Origin: Prosapia bicincta
Taxonomy: Eukaryota > Arthropoda > Insecta > Hemiptera > Cercopidae
Length of the DNA: 64,000 nt
Reading direction: 5' to 3'
NCBI GenBank assembly: GCA_036971475.1
Contig: JBAIZL010000002.1
Coordinates: forward strand, 12,707,868-12,771,867
This document shows, piece by piece, positions 11,701 to 25,236 of this stretch (within the stretch, counting starts at the first letter, position 1; every line of letters starts with the position of its first letter). Made by a program: the position numbers and the translations under genes. The notes below the pieces were generated by a model. That model saw only the letters and a program-made list of their open reading frames with translations. It searched no databases and was not told the DNA's origin.

Positions 11701-14700
11701 ATAAAGAATGAAATCATAGATTCTACTTCTGTATTTTAACCCTATCTGGCAGAAAGTGACAAATAACTTTATAAGAGTAAATAACTCTTTACATAATTAA
11801 TATCTTGACCAACTTTGAAAAATCTTTTTTTTTAACTAGATAAAATGTAATAATAATGCATCAATCTAAAATTGTTTTGATAATAACTATTCATACAAAA
11901 GAGGAATGAAAACTACTAGTGTGATTTTAGTAAAAGATTGTAAGCAACTGACATTACAAAAATTACCTCCAAAAATACTTAGTTCTATACTATATTTCTA
12001 ATACTATATTATACTATATAAACGGCCGTCCTCAACAACCAAAGTAAGTGCTACTATAGGCAAGTTTAAAACATTTAAAAGTGTTTAGTGATTACTAGTA
12101 GCTCACGCGAAGATGGAATCAACAAATCTGACTATATAATAGTTACTATTACTATATTTCTAATACTATTGTGCATAGTTCAATCAAATACTTTAACAAT
12201 TTATTAAAAATATTTCAAGAGATACAATCAAGTTTAAGCCCAATTTAGGCATATGTTTAAACAAGGAATCCCATTTAAAAAAATAGAATGATATTACAAA
12301 TAAATGGGTCAAATATTCTACACTTATTTAGGCTGTTATAACACTTTGAGATTACTTGTGGCCAGACATTCTGTTAACTATAAGTTGTTAAATTGTTAAT
12401 TTACAATTGGAGGAAACGCTTTTGTCTTATATACTTCTTCAGACTCCTTCCAAGTTGTAAGACAAAAACGTTTTCCTCCAACTGTAAGTTAACAATTCAA
12501 CAACTTATAGTTAACAGAAGGTTTGATCGCAAGTAATTTCAAAGTGTAATAAGTGATCAACAACCAGCTTCTCATGAACAACAAAAAGATTTTGAAAGTT
12601 ATGTTACATTTGAATTATATTATGTAAAACATATGTTCAAGTGTTTAGTGTAAAACTAGTAGCTCAAGTTAAAAATGGAGTCAAATAATATTTTATTATT
12701 GCTAAACAACCGGAAGGAGTTGACAAAAAAATAGTGGAAATTTAATAGTTTTCGGTAGCTTGTTGCGGCAGATGTTTTAATTACCTGATGTTCTGCGAAC
12801 TGCCTGCGGTAGAATTCACTGGCTTTTAAAGATCTTAGAGTAACCAATTCATCTTCTGAAATTACAAAGTGAGCTTCCACAGGCCTCCATACTGGAATAT
12901 ACAAAAATATATAACAGATTTATAGACAGTGGTTTTAGATTCATTGAAGTTTTTATTTCACTCAATCATTATGAGTAGTTGGTTTACAAAATGATAACTC
13001 ATGTTATCTTCAGTTATGTTTATGCTTAACTCCTCTGTTGGAAGGGGAAACTAAAGGACTAATTGGAGTAGAGTAATAAAACTCAAAGTACATTTATGTA
13101 ATAACATGTTACGTACTTAAAAAAATAAATAATGGTAAAGATCACTCTTAAATAAATATCACTAATTTTAATTAATCACTTTACATTAGTTTATAACTAT
13201 CCAAACTTTAAATTTTGTAAATTTGTAAAAACATACTGAGACAGAACGTTTTTGATCACTATGTGGCGATCTTCATCAGTGTCTTCAGAGAAGACATCAT
13301 TATAATGAATATTGATAATTTAAGTCATTGTAAATATGAAAGTACTAACATTCGAAGTACTAAAATGAAAGTTTAAGACTATCCGAACTTTATATTTTGT
13401 AAATTTGTGACCGCTCAACCTAACAACTCCAAGCAGAAGACACTGATGAAGATCGCCAAATAGCAATCACAAACATTCTGTCTCAGTATGTTTATACAAA
13501 TTTACAAAATTTAAAGTTCGGATAGTCATAAACTAATGTAAAGTGATTAATTAAGATTTACCGAACATAATGGACAACAAAATTCAATAATTTTAGTTCG
13601 TCATAACAAATAATCTACTTTTAAAAAACATGATACTGATAAATACTTTATTATAAATCAACTTACAACTAGATTCTATTGTTTCCAGTGCTTTAGTTGT
13701 TGGCAAACATGTGTTGAACACATAGAACGTAAAAAGGCCAAGGATGAGTGTCGGCAGAATAAACCAGTAGTAGGATGTAACTACTAAAGCTAAGCAGCCT
13801 ATCAGCATTAAACAGTGCTGAAAAAAATTAAGTCAGCTTTAATGCTTAAGTGACAAAAGGTTAAAATAATATTTTCTCCACCCAAGAACGCTTTTGCTAT
13901 AGAAACTCTTGCGATAATTCATATCGTTTTAGGGTAAATCTAAAATTTTGTAATTATTGTTATTATTTGTTTTAAATTATAAATTTTAATTGTATGGATT
14001 ATAATAAGTATGTGATCGCTCGTACATGTAGGCGCTCCCTAACATTGTCAATTCTCTCACCTCTGGTTACCATGTAAATCAATCCATCTACTCGAAACTC
14101 GGATGGCAGCTGGCTAAGATCCTTGAGAAACCATATTTAGAAGCTCAGTTACATACAATGAATAGATAAAATAATTCCTTCACAGCAACTAAAAATTTTA
14201 GATTCAAATCTAACAGCCCGAGCGTTCTTGGGTTCATAATGTATCGTCATATACCTGTATTAGTGAGTAGTATATTGCTCTTAATAAACCCAGTTTCAAT
14301 GTTTAAAAATTCTTTTTAGTAAGAAACCCTACCATTAGCCGACATGAAATAATTAATGTTCCAGAAACATTTGTTACTATCCATGTAGATCATGATAAGT
14401 AACAATTATTGTAATGATTTCAAGAGTTAATGATTGTTATTATTATACAGTAGTAACCTCTTATCATAACCAACCATCACCAATAAAAATGAATTATGTT
14501 TTACTGCAAAAAATATAATTAGTTAATTCATTGTGTTCATTACTCATTATGTTTGTTTAACCAACATAATTTTACTCATTTTATTTTATTAGAAGCATGC
14601 AAAGTATTTAAAAATGATTATGTATCCTATATATATTTTTACTGATAAAATCTATCTTCTTTCTAAATCATATAACTACCTGGATTAGACTGAGAAAAGC

Positions 14701-16828
14701 TGGAACTAGAAATTCATCCAAGGTTTTCATTTCCTGTGTCAGACATCCAAACATTTTGTCTATTAAAAATAAAACAAGTATATATTTATATAAATATTAA
14801 ATTAAACAAAAAGAATTTAAATTGGTGGATTGTACATCTTGAAATTTTTAACTAATCATATAGTAATCAATTTAACTTTAATTAAAACACTAATTACTGA
14901 TTTTCTCACTGCACGCACCAAGTGTGAAAGACATCTGAGAAATACAGTTAGTACAGGACAAATCCTGTTATAACAAAATCATCAGAACTGCAAAAAACAT
15001 TTCACTAAACTGAAATTTTGTTATAACAAAATGTAGGCTTATTGTTACATTACAGTACTAAAATGCATTAAAAACTTTCATCTTTACCTTTCAAAATTTA
15101 TAGAAATTAATATTGTTTAAGCAGAATGTTTGAATAGAAATTGAATACATACTATTTAAGAGCACTTTTTAATATGTTTTGTTTTAGGAGTACACTTTTA
15201 TATGGTAGATACTAATTTCTAATAAAGTATTGAGTAATAAACACTATAATGAAATATCTTTTAAAATCTCATTTAAAATATGAACTTAACTTGGGAGTTT
15301 ATTTTTAAAAGCCTGTTATTTTTTACGCAAGTTTCGTACTTTCATTCATTAAAACGAATTGCTTTGCAGAACCAAAATTTTGAAACATTGTAACTGGAAC
15401 ATCGTGTAAAGTAGATAGGTACGAGCTAATGTTTTACACTAAAAATATTTTATTTTACTGAAATTTACATGTTATTGTTTCATTAAAACAGGATTTGTTA
15501 CATACATATTTATAAGGTGAACCAAACAAAACACGATAGAAAATTCATTATACTGAAAATCTCACTATGTTGGTATTCCTTATAACAGGATTTGATCTGT
15601 ATTTCTGCCAAGTTAAATTGATAAATAGGTGGGAATAAATTGCTATATAGAGTTTATTTATTTACAACTATATTGGTAAACTCTTTGAAGATTTCATAAA
15701 TAGTTAAAGCTGTTAAAACCCTTATCAAATTATCAAAAACTTCCTTGAAGCTTCTTGTAAAGTGATAGATGACTAATACCAGTGACATAATATATTAGTT
15801 TTATCACACTAAACCAAAGCATATTTAAATATGTCATTAACTTTTTATTATTTGGGTGAAAAACCAAATTTATAAGATGTGTAGCCAATGACTCAGATTT
15901 ATATAACTTTGTTATTTTAGGGAATGTCATCTAGGCTACGGAATGTCATTTTAGAATGTTTGACGACAGAGTGATTGATGATGTCTAGAAAGGTAAGAAA
16001 ATTTACAACAAAACTACAGTGATAAAAGTGAAAGTGAGGAAGATTTTCTTTCACCTCGCTCAGAATTGTTTTGAACTAAGTCACACAGATTAAGTGATTA
16101 GTTTTACTGAAAAGAAACTGAAAACTAGTGCGTATTTCATTGACTGGTTGATTTTAGTTATTTTATTTAGAATAAAAAACTTATTTACGCATTCATCATA
16201 CCAAAATATATAAACAGTATTGAAATTTCAATTTTTACTATTCTATTATATATATGAAATTATTATTACTTGTAAATAATTTTTTCCACCACTAAGTGCA
16301 GAAAAACTGCTCATTACCCTATGTGATGAGGTAATAATAATAACTTCATATAGTCAGTACAACGGAAAAATAATGGACAATGTGAAATATCATGATATAT
16401 ATATATATACTTGATATTTTATGTTATCCATTGTTTTTCCGTTGCACTGACTTTATGAAGTTAATATATTACTATTGTAAGTAATTTTATCCACCATTAA
16501 GTGCAATGGTTTTACCTTGTGTGATGAGGCGCCTTTCGGTCACTTGACCATTCTTGAATCACTCATACAATTTTCATAAACAAGAATATATCACTTGATT
16601 TTAATGTTTGTTGAAGCTTGTTGCTAATTTACATTATCAGCATTTTCAAAATTTATAATTCACTGTTCAGTTATGTGACTAGAGTAAGAACTGAACAGTG
16701 ACTATAGTCACATAACTGAACAGTGATTTATAAATTTTGAAAATGCTGATAATGTAAATTAGCGAAAAGCTTCAACAAACATTAAAATGAAGTAATATAT
16801 TCTTGTTTATGAAAATTTTCTTATTTCA

Positions 16829-16870
<42 letters not shown>

Positions 16871-17054
16871 TTTAAAAAAATTAAGAAAAAGTAATCAGTG
16901 ATTCGACAATGGTCAAGTGACCGAAAGGCGCCTCATCACTCAAGGTAAAATCATTGCACTTAATGGTGGATAAAATTACTTACAATAGTAATATATTAAC
17001 TTCATAAAGTCAGTGCAACGGAAAAACAATGGATAGCGTAAAATATCAAGAATA

Positions 17055-17113
<59 letters not shown>

Positions 17114-20100
17114 AACCTAATATGACTGTTTTTAATTATTTTTTATTGGTAGTATTAATCATTTACCAGTAGGATTAAAAAACCGAAATTACTTTTGTGA
17201 AAAAAAAGCATTTGTTTTCTAAAGTTGGTTGTTGTAATCATCTTGTATCCACTGAATAAGTTGTAAGTAATTATTGAGTAATTGAGTGAAAATCAATAAC
17301 TTACTTGCTGATATGTTTCAAAACTTAGCCAATGTTATGTAGTAGGTTGGGTTTGTCAATGAAACGTTTGTTTCAACTGGTCAGCAAGTAAGTTATCAGT
17401 TTATACTGTTACTCAATAATTACTTAAGATTTATTTTCCAATTTTATTTGGCATTTAGGGATCTATTTATTTAAGAAATATGTCCTAAGTATGGGGAAGG
17501 AGTAAGAGATATATCTATTGCCTTATTTAATGTAAATGTTATCTTTCATTGTATTAATTTATAGAAGTTTTATCAGTAGTAGTTTATTGAAATTAATTTA
17601 GACAAAGGGATTTAAAATTGTTAAAAATGTTTTTCAATGAAAGTATTAACTCAATATTTTTAATGTTAAAAATGGTGGTAGAAAATGTATACTATTTCAT
17701 CTGTTTAGCTTTTGTAATCTCTCAAGTCATGTTTACTATTAGGTATAAGGAGAAATAATGTGTCAATCTTAAAACCAGCTGTAAACAAAATAATAATAAT
17801 TAGTTTTCAAGACAATATGTCACTCTGTCTCCTACAAATCAATTAGTACAATACTCACTAAGAAGTTGTTGATCAAGCAATGTAATTGGAGCTTGAAAGA
17901 AAGACTTTACCAGGCTGTCATGCACGCTATTGCTTGCCTTATTAATAGTCCGAGCAACTGAGTAACTAACCACTACACCGACAAGCACTGCACCCAAGGA
18001 CAGATACCAGAGTGCAGGTAAAGGCGTATCTTCTTTACTGAGAGGTGTCTTTAGCAAGTGGTGCCATGTACTGTTTGCTGTTGAATCTAATCTAAAAAAA
18101 AATTAATAATTTTGAAATTAAATGTTTCTATAGGTGTAGGATTACAGTTAGATCAAACCTCTAGTTTTACAGTGCTTCACTATGCAAGAGTTACTAAGCA
18201 AGAATGTTACCTAAGACTTTACCTATACAGTAGAGTCTCGAAAATCCTAGTCCCGATTTTTGGAGCTTCTGTTATATTCGAGCCTTTTGCTATTTGAGCC
18301 TATTTTATTTATTTAAAAGGAAATGAGTTAGATCTCCAATAAATGTTTATAGCTATAAAGAAAATTAGTTGTGCCTTCAAGAAATATTTATATCAATACC
18401 TTATGCAAAGGAAGTGAGTCAGGCTTCCAAGAAATGTTTATATTTCCAAGAAATGTTTATATCAATATGGTATTTTTCTTCCTCTCCATTCTGTTGCATC
18501 ATTCTCTTCACTAGTGTTCTACAGACCCAACTTTATCAGCTGTGTATCAATGTCCATATCAGATTTGTTTATATCAATGTCCATATCAGATTTGTTTAGA
18601 TGTCTGGCAGAAGGTCAATGGCCCATAAATTACTTTCTTTATTTGTGCTGTAAGTTTTGACAGTTGATAAATATCCCTTAGAAAGCACAAATGTCTAGTT
18701 TTATGGTGACATATCAGAAAATAAACTCTCTTGAAGCAAACAAATCAATCAAACAATGCCAACACTCATGATTAGCTAGACTGGTCTTTATTCCTGCTAT
18801 TAATAAATCCTGACATGGCTGTCCCCATACTGATCTGGATATGGGGGGTTTCACTGTATTATGATTCATTAGAAGTCCTATTTTTTCTAATGCATGGGAA
18901 CTTATTTCGTGTAATCTGAGTTTTAGGGGGTCTCGGTCCCATTCAACTCAAATTATCAAGACTCTACTGTACTTTATTGCCTATATATTGTCATAAGTTT
19001 AACTGAGGGTGAAGAATGGTTGGTAGTGGTAATAGATGTTAGCTCTAATGATAAAAGGGACCATAATATCACTATATATATGAAGAGATGAGAGGTCAGA
19101 TCACTATGTTAGATCCAATCTAACATTGGTACTCTTATTGTGAATTTTGTTTGCCTGGTTTCATTTAAAGCAAGGATTAGTTGATATATATTTAAAAAGC
19201 TCTTAGATAACGATATGATATAGATAATAATAATAATAATAAACTATTATAATGTAATAAATAATATGAGAGTATTATTTTATGTATAATTATCAGCAGC
19301 TTCTATATAAAATAAACTTATCTACAATAAACTAATTTGTTTAAAAAGGAGAGATGAAATTGTAGGATTTTCAAAAATGTCTGGCATAGCTACAGCAAAA
19401 ACAACATCAAAGAACCAAGGTTTATTTACTGAAAACAAACAACAAAAATAAATATTTTTCAAAAATATATTCAATTAGCACTATTAAAGACCGCCTTTCA
19501 TAGTATGATTGAAAATATATAAAATAAAAATACCATCAGGGTCTTTTAAATAAAAACAAAAATAATAATAACAACTTTTACAAAAACAAAGTCTATGCTT
19601 CTGCTGCTTTTATAATAAGGTTTAATAAATCACAACAGATGGGAGGATAATGCAGAAAATAATTCTGAAGGAAATACAAAATGCGACGAGAACTATTGCC
19701 TGAAGAAAGAAAAATCTTTGTAGAAGTACAATTTTGAAATCTTTAAAATAATTATTCACTTGAACTTTTTTAATGAAAATGTTCCATTTAAGCACTGGTC
19801 TTGTTTCATAACACCTGTTTATCATACCTAAAAAAATTAATTACGATAACCTATTCATCCACATATGTTGTTAATGACTCTGTATTAAATTAGTGAAACT
19901 TAAAAGTTTTCTTCCTTAGGTAAGTGCTTGGATTTTAGCTGCTTCATTCTTATTTGTAGATGCATATGTAAGCATTAAGTTACTACCTTATTAAATTAAT
20001 TTAACTCACAATTTAAACAGTTAAACTTATATACATACCCGACAATAAAACAAAAGTCCCAAACAGTGAGAAACACTTGTGTAGCGATGAGGCCCAATAC

Positions 20101-22521
20101 AATCATAGTCAATGCAAATTTGCAGCGTGTTTTTGCAATCACAGGGAACATTTGACACCAAACAGTGACAGGTTTTGTCTCTGGCTGAGACACGCCTGCA
20201 TAGGGAAGTATTTTATTAGCTGATTTCATCACTGGACTTTGCTGCAACATTAAATACATAAAAGACTCAAGAATTACTACTTTCTTATTATACTGGATAT
20301 GGTTTGGTAAATAGATGATATTTGTAAATCCAAAATGAATAGACTAATTTAAAGTTACTAGTTTTAACCATCTTGAATTTATTGAATAAATAATACATAA
20401 TTATTTGAGTAACTAAGTGAAAACTATTAACTTATAGTGCAAACCACTTTTACGTGTACTTGGACTTGAGAGAAAGCACGAAATATCATGTGTACTATCA
20501 CTTCTGAAAACATGTTGCATATTCAGAATATTCTATATACATATATATCAATAGCTTCTACATCTGATATGTGTATACATATTTCAAAACTGTTTTATTT
20601 CATACCAAAGCTAATTTATCATTGAATTTATATAGTATCAATAAGATATTATCAATGAGATAGAATACCATCTCTTTCAAGTCAGTGTTTTAACAGTCTT
20701 TATCACGTTTGAATGTATTTATGTTGACTCAACACAGCCCTCCATCTCTCGTTGCCTACTGAGATCTCTCAAGGTCAAGTGCACGGTTATGTGGTCCTCA
20801 CTATACTTGTCGAAATAGTTGTTTTATTGACAAAGCTAACCTGCTACTGGCAACAATCACTCAGGTTACAAGCGTATGATTTATTTGTGTGGAGAGGTGT
20901 GAAATAGGAGGTTTGTGAACAATGTAATGGAAACAGATGTTAAATTTGAAATGTGTGTGGTCCCTTAAGAAATGTTGTTTTTGTGTTGTGTGATGTTAGT
21001 ATACTTTAAAATTTTCTGTGGTAGTTAGTTTTTTACAATGGAATATATTTTAATTAGCCTGGATGTGTTGTTTATGTGTAGAAAAATTTGAAATATGCAA
21101 ACATCACACAACATATCTTAAACGACCTCACACACTTTGAATCTAAGACCCCTTTCCATTATATAATTCACAGCCTGCTTATCACACTCCCCTCGAACCC
21201 ATAAATCATACACTTGCAGCCTCAAAAGATCGCCACTAGTAGCAGTTAGCTTTCTCAATGAAACGGTTGTTTCAAACGCACGAGCAAGTAAGTTAATAGT
21301 TTTCATTTAGTTACTCAAATAACTATGTGAGATTAATTTAATTTTTAAATATACATTATACATTTAAAACTAAGATCGCTAAATAAAATTATAAAACATT
21401 TACAACATAAGTTTTTTGTAATTGTGTCTAAAGATATTAGATATTAGGTAGAATATTGTTTACAAAAAGTTCTACTAATTTTGTTAAATAGGAAATATGT
21501 GAAAATCAAGTGATATTTATTAAAGATATTTAGTTACGCTTACAGGATGTGGATAGTAGGAATATCTGCGACAGTAGTTGTATGAACACTCCACGATATT
21601 AAACTTATTGTTCGATGAGCTGTTTGTAGGTTCTTCAACATCAGATTCTTCACTGTCAGTGTCAAGGTCATCTGATGTCAAATCTGAAGCTTGTTCCAAC
21701 ATTGAGATATGATTTACCAGCTGTGAGAATGTGCCATATCCTTCAACTTTACCCTGGAGGAAAGACAAAAATTAAAACTTTGACTACATAGGTTATCAAT
21801 TCTTGCGACTTTATTCTTTTACTTTCAAAAACTAATCCTACAGTTGAAATAAGCATTTTTTTTAAAATAAAATAATGTTACTATAATTAAATAATACTTA
21901 ACTAAGTAAATAGAGGCTTACAAGCTGACTCCTTTCGAAACAATCTTTTCTTTTACAAACCAAAGCCTCTTGTAAAAAGGACAATTGTTTCAAAACGTGT
22001 CGGCAAGTAAGCCCTTATGTATTCTCTTAGTTAAGTATTATTTTATTATAGTTTAATCAGTGAATTCAAGAAGATTACAAGCAACTAAAATAATGTTACT
22101 CATAATTTCAACATTTCATCAGTTCAAGTTACAATATAGCTAGTGAAAATTGTTATTTAGTAAAATAAGCATAGATTGTAAAATGTTTGATGATAATAAA
22201 GCATTTGAGAGGAGCGTTTAAAACATTCAAGTAATGCATTATTAATTTTGAATTCCATTATGCAAATGTAGTTTGACTCTTAGAGAAACTAAAATTGACA
22301 AAATTAAAAATAAAAAGTAGAAATGTATAAGTGTTCAACAAAACTGATTTAAATATAATTAATTTACAAACAAATTTGATCCTAAAAGTCAATTTTGAGC
22401 TAAAAAAAGTGATGATATATCATTTAAATCTGAAATATCTGTCTATATACCAATGGATTTTTCCTTTGTCTGAAAATAATAATAAGGTAAAAGTTTTAAA
22501 ATATAAATTTATATAGTGATA

Positions 22522-22561
<40 letters not shown>

Positions 22562-22729
22562 ATGTGTTGTGTTTTGAATGTGTGTGTGTGTGTGTGTGTG
22601 TGTGCATGTGTTGTGTTTTGAATGTGTGTGTGTGTGTGTGTGTGCATGTGTTGTGTTTTGAATATGTGTGTGTGTTTGTGTGAGTTCATACATTGGGAGC
22701 TGATTCTGTAGCTAATACTATGAACAAAG

Positions 22730-22810
<81 letters not shown>

Positions 22811-25170
22811 CTTCATAAAGTCAGTGCAATGGAAAAACAATGGATAACGTAAAATATCAAGACTATATATATATATATAAAAGCCGTATTTTATTAGATA
22901 CTTATTTAATTGGCTAAAAGCTTTGAATAATATATATATATTAACACTGTTCTTATTAACCAAGTTTACCAAGTTTTACTCAATTTTTACCTAAGTACAA
23001 ATTAACTAACTTTTAAAAATTAAATTTTTGTAAATAAAAAATTCAATAAAAGTGTCTTTACTGAAACATCAAAGATATAATCTGAATACTACATCTAACT
23101 AAACCTGCTTACATTTTTCAGAGCTATAATCAAATCCGACTTAACAATGTGGCGGTGCTTGTCTGTTACCAAAATCACTGTTTTATCCTTCAATAGCTTG
23201 AGTATGCAACGAGTGAAGATCCTGTCAGAAACCTGGCGACCCAGCCATCGAAATGGATCATCTAGTAGATAAATGTCCGACTCGTGGTACAGAGTTCTGT
23301 ATAAAACATGAATAAGGTTAGTAAAAAAAACAACAAACCTTTAACAACCTTCTTAGTAACATCATTGTAAAGATTATTTATAATAATATAACTATATTGT
23401 AATAATAAATACATAAAAACCTCTTAACCACAAACTTTCTTTATTTTACCCTCAAGTTCATTTCAGTTACCAAGTAACCATCCTCAGAGGGATATCATAC
23501 AAAGACTGACAGTATATTCCTAATAAATAGTAACTGTATTGTAATATCTTATATTTTGTACAAATATCAATATCATGACCAATCACAAAGATGTTATTGT
23601 ACAAATGACCTCATACATACTACAAACAATGAACACTAATTAAATATGTATATGAAATCATAACATATATACCATATTATTCATGAGTTATTTAATCATC
23701 CAAACACTAATTAAAAATTATATGAAATTATAACATATACATCATACTATTTATGAATCATCTAATCATCCAATCAGTTCAAAAGTTCACCGTTTTGAAG
23801 AGTTATAGTCATAGACCTCTGGAAAAATGTCTAAATATTCTTATACCAGCACAAAATAGTTCTGTAACAGTTCCTACTTAGAAAAACGTAATTTTGTGAG
23901 AAAAAGCAATATAAATAACATTTATAATTTTTTGCTATACCATGGAGCAGAGTCATAAATATATCAAAAATATATGTTTAATTAATGTAAAATTAATGTT
24001 TAAATTACAAGGGTTGGGTATATACTTTTAGATTTTGTTGAGAATATGCGATCTTATACAAGTATGAGAAAATATACAAATACTGACCTTATTAATTTTC
24101 TAACTGAAATGCAGGCACTAAAACAATTATAAAAACTGAATCATTATTATCAAACAAAGGATACAATTGGGAAAATTATTTAAGCAAAAACAATATCCAA
24201 CAATCAAACAAACAAACGGTCAACTTGTTTTTAATAACAGTTTAAATTTGAATATAAATATTTTTAAGGTAATATAATAATATTTACAAAAATAAAAAGT
24301 TATTAAATTTATTCAGGATTTTTTATTAATTACCTTATAAATGACACTACATTCTTTCTAGTTATCTAACCCTTTCCTAAAAATATTATTTATTCCATTT
24401 TCTCAAAATAATTAATACCATTTCATGTATTGAATGTATAACCTAGTAAAAGAAAGTTCCTGTAGTATGCATGTATAAATAGATATATATTGACTATGAA
24501 TTAAAATATACTACATCTCCATCATTTGATAACTAATTCATTTGAAAATGAATTTATGCTACAACATAATAAAATTGCCAAAATTTAAGATGAACCAAAA
24601 CTATTGGTTCACTATTAAAACACTTATTGTGTTTTTACTAAGGCCTCCCAATTTATACCTTCACCAAATTACTAATTAATTAAATTTTTACAAAGGTAAA
24701 AGTCAAAATAGTAAACTCAAAATCTCACAAAAATTAGTTTTTAATAAACAAACATTACTAGTACTACTGTAGCAGTCAAGCACTGAGGAAGCTGACATCT
24801 CATCGTCGCCAAAACTAGGTTGTTCTGTGTTTGTTTATTAGAAACTAATTTTTGGTCAGATTTTGAGTTCACTTTTTGACTTTTACCTTTGTGAATAGTT
24901 CTCACTAGCTAACCTGTAATTAACTAAAAATTAAATTTTTGTTTAAATTTCACGATATTTTTAAAAGAAATTCAAACTTTAAAAATGTAAGCCTTATATT
25001 ATTTTTGTCGCTATGCCTCTATTTATGCTATATTTTTACTTTATTTATAATTAAATTTATACACCTTAAGTCCTTCCAAAAACTGATTCCTATTTATTTA
25101 TTTATCTAATGAGACCACTGTTTCTAAATGTCATAAATGTATGCATTATTTTATTTTAATAAATAAATAA

Positions 25171-25236
<66 letters not shown>

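Noticed and set aside
16520..16960. TGATGAGGCGCC and CGAAAGGCGCC considered as a hammerhead core
   Set aside because: The two elements are complements of each other on opposite strands, not in series on one RNA.
22420..22972. Open frames over TG and TA arrays
   Set aside because: Low-complexity translations of simple repeats.
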